A stretch of DNA of 15,750 nt from an uncultured Lachnospiraceae bacterium (lineage in GTDB: Bacteria > Bacillota_A > Clostridia > Lachnospirales > Lachnospiraceae), in contig CAJUDN010000042.1 of assembly GCA_910585355.1 (NCBI GenBank), positions 11,271 to 27,020 on the forward strand, written 5' to 3'. Below, piece after piece: positions 13,373-15,750 of the stretch (within the stretch, counting starts at the first letter, position 1; the number at the start of each line of letters is the position of its first letter). Under the pieces are notes generated by a model, which ran no database searches, had not been told where the DNA came from, and saw only the letters and a list, made by a program, of their open reading frames with translations. A program made the position numbers and the translations under genes.

Positions 13373-14303
13373 TTTTCTTACCCCCTTTTCCAAATGCTGT
13401 GGGAAGCGTGTACTTCTCGATTAACGGAACCAGCATATTACAGAAGATAATTGCATAAGACACTCCCTCTGCGCTGCCGCCGAAAAGGCGGAACAGCCCG
13501 GTGAGAATACCGAGACATACGCCGAAAACAATCTGTCCTTTGGGGGTAATCGGGCTGGTCACATAGTCGGTCGCCATGAAGAACGCGCCGAAGATCAGAC
13601 CTCCGCCGCAAACCTCCGCCAGAACATAGCTTACATTGTGCTGGCCGAAGAGGAATGCAAAAACCGCAAAGGTAAGAATATAAGTTCCCGGGATTCGGAT
13701 CGTAATTACTTTCTTGTACAGAAGGTAAGCGGCGCCGATTAGCAGCGCGATGACGGAAACCTCGCCGATGGTTCCGGGAATTTTACCGATAAACATGGAA
13801 GCGACATCATATGTACCGCCCGCCTTGATAGCGGCAAGGGGCGTCGCGCCCGCAATGGCGTCGGTTACGGGATCCGTAAACTTTGTCATTGACCCTGCAA
13901 AAGAAATTAACAGGAAGCATCTTGCCGCCAGAGCCGGGTTCATCCAGTTCTGGCCAAGACCGCCGTAAAGCTGCTTTACAACGATGATGGCGAAGACACC
14001 GCCAAGAACCGGCATCCAAAGAGGAATGGTCGGAGGCATGTTAAGCCCCAGGATCATTCCGGTTACAACGGCGCTGCCGTCGCTAATGGTAACCGGTTTA
14101 TGCATCAGTGTCTCAAAAGCGTATTCGCTTAGCACACAGGAAAGAACCGTCGCCGCTACTACTACCAGGGAATAAATCCCAAACTGCATCACACCCCAGA
14201 TGGTTGCAGGAAGCATGGCGATAGCCACATCGTACATAATGTTTTTTGTGGAAACGCCGTTACGTACATGAGGTGAGGATGATACATTCAATAATTTACT
14301 CAT
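13359..14303 (-). CDS. rnfD: Rnf complex membrane subunit RnfD
   Basis: RnfD is a multi-pass membrane subunit with covalent FMN and is related to NqrB. The 314-residue protein opens with SSSPHVRNGVSTKNIMYDV, a family signature, and contains GGLGQNWMNPALAARCFLL (114-132). The FMN attachment motif is AGATPL (151-156), with T154 the expected residue; the position before the glycine is often serine and is alanine here. The C-terminus is glycine/lysine-rich (GKGGKKNGGK). The ATG at 14303 has AGGAGGT seven bases upstream. It follows rnfC by 12 bp. Confidence 0.96.
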   Translation of the reverse strand: MSKLLNVSSSPHVRNGVSTKNIMYDVAIAMLPATIWGVMQFGIYSLVVVAATVLSCVLSEYAFETLMHKPVTISDGSAVVTGMILGLNMPPTIPLWMPVLGGVFAIIVVKQLYGGLGQNWMNPALAARCFLLISFAGSMTKFTDPVTDAIAGATPLAAIKAGGTYDVASMFIGKIPGTIGEVSVIALLIGAAYLLYKKVITIRIPGTYILTFAVFAFLFGQHNVSYVLAEVCGGGLIFGAFFMATDYVTSPITPKGQIVFGVCLGILTGLFRLFGGSAEGVSYAIIFCNMLVPLIEKYTLPTAFGKGGKKNGGK

Positions 14304-14315
14304 TTGTTACACCTC

Positions 14316-15644
14316 CTACGCTTTCTTTCTTCTTGCTGCCATCACAGCCTTACGCATTTCTTTAAACGCCTGTGTAAGGGGTCTGTGAGCCGGACAGATA
14401 AAGGTACAGGAACCGCATTCGCAGCACTCCATGCCATTTAATTTTTCAAACAGCGCCAGATCATGGCGCTCCGCGGCTGCCATCATCATCTGGGGAACCA
14501 CATGTCCCGGGCATACTTCCACGCAGCGTCCGCAGCGGATACATGGAGATTCTTCATTGGCGGCCACCTGGTCCTTCGTAAAGCAGGTCAGCGCGGAGGA
14601 AGTCTTCATAACCGGAATATCCAGAGAGAACAGAGCCTGCCCCATCATGGGACCGCCGGAAATCATCTTCTCCGGCTCTTCCTTAAAGCCGCCTGCCGCC
14701 TCTAAAAGCTCTCTGTAACAGGTTCCAAGCTTCACTTCAAAGTTCTGGGGATTCGCAATGGCATCGCCTGTCACGGTGATAATTCTTCTGATTAACGGGG
14801 TGGTCTCGCAGACAGCGTTATAAATGGCCACAACCGTATCCACGTTGTCCACAATACATCCGGCGTCGGCGGGCAGCATGGTGGAGTTAATCTCACGTCC
14901 GCCTGTAACGGCATAAATCAGGAAACGCTCGCCGCCCTGGGGGTATTTCGTCTTCAACGGGCATACCTCAATTCTCGGCTCGTCCTTTACAAGCTCCTGA
15001 AGCTTTTTGATGGCCTCCGGCTTGTTTTCCTCAATACCGATCACGCCTTTGGCCTTATCAAAGATATGTAGCATGACTTTAAGGCCGCCAACAAGTCTCT
15101 CCGGCTGTTCCATCATCACACGATAGTCGGAGGTCAGATACGGTTCACACTCCGCCGCATTGACGATAATGTAATCAATTTCCTCTTCATTCTTCGGAGT
15201 CAGCTTCACGTTTGTCGGGAAACCTGCGCCTCCCATACCGACAATACCGGCCTCTTTAACAATATCGCGGATTTCCTGTTTGGAAAGAGCCTTGTAATCA
15301 CGTTTTGCGCCAAATCCCTCCACGGCCTTATACTCTCCGTCATTTTCCACAATGATGGACGGTACCATGCTGCCGTTGGCTGCCAGGCGGGGTTCAATTC
15401 CTTTTACCGTTCCGGAAACAGAGCAGATCACGTTGGCCGAGATAAAACCTCCGGCTTCTGCAATTTTCTGACCCATTAACACCGTATCGCCCTTTGCCAC
15501 AAGGGGCTTTGCAGGAGCGCCGATATGCTGAGACAATGGGAATACCAGCTCGCCTTTGGGCTGGATTACCTGAATCGGCTTATCGGAAGACAGTTCTTTT
15601 CCCTCATAGGGATGAACGCCGCCTATAAATGTGTTCAGACCCAT
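14316..15644 (-). CDS. rnfC: Rnf complex NADH-interacting subunit RnfC
   Basis: RnfC is the peripheral cytoplasmic subunit that binds NAD(H) and exchanges electrons with it through FMN and Fe-S clusters. At 442 residues it has normal clostridial length. The glycine-rich nucleotide-binding signature GIVGMGGAGFPT spans 133-144, followed by NAAECEPYLTSDYR (162-175). The ferredoxin-like end has two four-cysteine sets: C368/C371/C374/C378 and C407/C410/C413/C417. The start at 15644 is preceded by AGAAGG, a modest ribosome binding site. It heads the operon; no clear promoter could be found in the 106 bp left in the window. Confidence 0.96.
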   Translation of the reverse strand: MGLNTFIGGVHPYEGKELSSDKPIQVIQPKGELVFPLSQHIGAPAKPLVAKGDTVLMGQKIAEAGGFISANVICSVSGTVKGIEPRLAANGSMVPSIIVENDGEYKAVEGFGAKRDYKALSKQEIRDIVKEAGIVGMGGAGFPTNVKLTPKNEEEIDYIIVNAAECEPYLTSDYRVMMEQPERLVGGLKVMLHIFDKAKGVIGIEENKPEAIKKLQELVKDEPRIEVCPLKTKYPQGGERFLIYAVTGGREINSTMLPADAGCIVDNVDTVVAIYNAVCETTPLIRRIITVTGDAIANPQNFEVKLGTCYRELLEAAGGFKEEPEKMISGGPMMGQALFSLDIPVMKTSSALTCFTKDQVAANEESPCIRCGRCVEVCPGHVVPQMMMAAAERHDLALFEKLNGMECCECGSCTFICPAHRPLTQAFKEMRKAVMAARRKKA

Positions 15645-15750
15645 TTAACAAACCTTCTTTCTCTAAAATTTCATGTAACAGTTCAGCCGCACGCTCTAGA
15701 GCGTGTCTGAAAATTCATTCCCGTCATCTGCACGCCCCACTTTGCGGTAT
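15645..15750. promoter_or_regulatory. Upstream region of the rnf operon with a 16-bp perfect palindrome
   Basis: CACGCTCTAGAGCGTG (15690-15705) is a perfect 16-bp palindrome about 45 bp before the rnfC start codon. It could be an operator for a dimeric regulator or the edge of a dispersed repeat. TAGAGCGTGT is also present inside the palindromic element near 3029-3038. No convincing -35/-10 pair was visible; the promoter may overlap this region or lie past the window edge. Confidence 0.4.

Noticed and set aside
13373..13393. Longer rnfG start at a TTG
   Set aside because: There is no good ribosome binding site, while the ATG at 13372 has a strong one at normal spacing.
1..15750. Defence system, prophage, CRISPR array, transposase or biosynthetic cluster
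   Set aside because: No coding region shows such domains; every sizeable gene is a core function or a conserved hypothetical.

Overview
This window looks like a chromosomal segment of a spore-forming Clostridia species, most likely a Lachnospiraceae member. The grounds are a clostridial-order Rnf operon (C-D-G-E-A-B), a GerW/YtfJ sporulation gene next to a DUF2953 gene (as in Bacillus ytfI-ytfJ), the divergent rpmB / asp23-fakA-recG arrangement typical of Firmicutes, strong AGGAGG-type ribosome binding sites, and moderate base composition. The lineage call is inference from gene content and order, not a database match. Almost everything is on the minus strand; only rpmB is on the plus strand.

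Reading along the minus strand from the right end: (1) 15645-10522 holds rnfC, rnfD, rnfG, rnfE, rnfA and rnfB, a tight six-gene operon for the membrane ferredoxin:NAD+ oxidoreductase, an ion pump that couples redox energy to a membrane gradient. It ends at a long hairpin with a GNRA-type loop (10419-10454). (2) A near-consensus sigma-A promoter (10339-10367) then starts a housekeeping operon: yicC (endoribonuclease), gmk (guanylate kinase), rpoZ (RNA polymerase omega), an internal terminator-like hairpin, rimO (S12 methylthiotransferase), pgsA (phosphatidylglycerophosphate synthase), a shortened CinA protein, an unrecognised 103-residue protein, a DUF2953 membrane protein, gerW and a 46-residue membrane peptide. 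(3) rpmB (L28) runs on the plus strand with its own promoter and terminator. (4) asp23, fakA and the start of recG run leftwards from a divergent promoter and leave the window at base 1.

The genes are mostly conserved core functions: energy conservation, nucleotide and RNA metabolism, ribosome modification, phospholipid synthesis and fatty-acid phosphorylation, plus a sporulation pair. I see no phage, transposase, CRISPR array, rRNA or tRNA.

I found no convincing new multi-gene system. The unexplained signal is mostly in intergenic DNA and in a few protein extensions: a 130-bp cloverleaf-like palindromic element between the rpmB and asp23 promoters; a cluster of GC-rich hairpins between fakA and recG; a structured spacer between the DUF2953 gene and gerW; a 16-bp palindrome upstream of rnfC; a four-cysteine motif plus Ala/Lys/Glu tail on RnfE; exact 75-bp-spaced repeats in the DUF2953 gene; and a CinA that keeps its linker and amidase domains but lacks the N-terminal domain.
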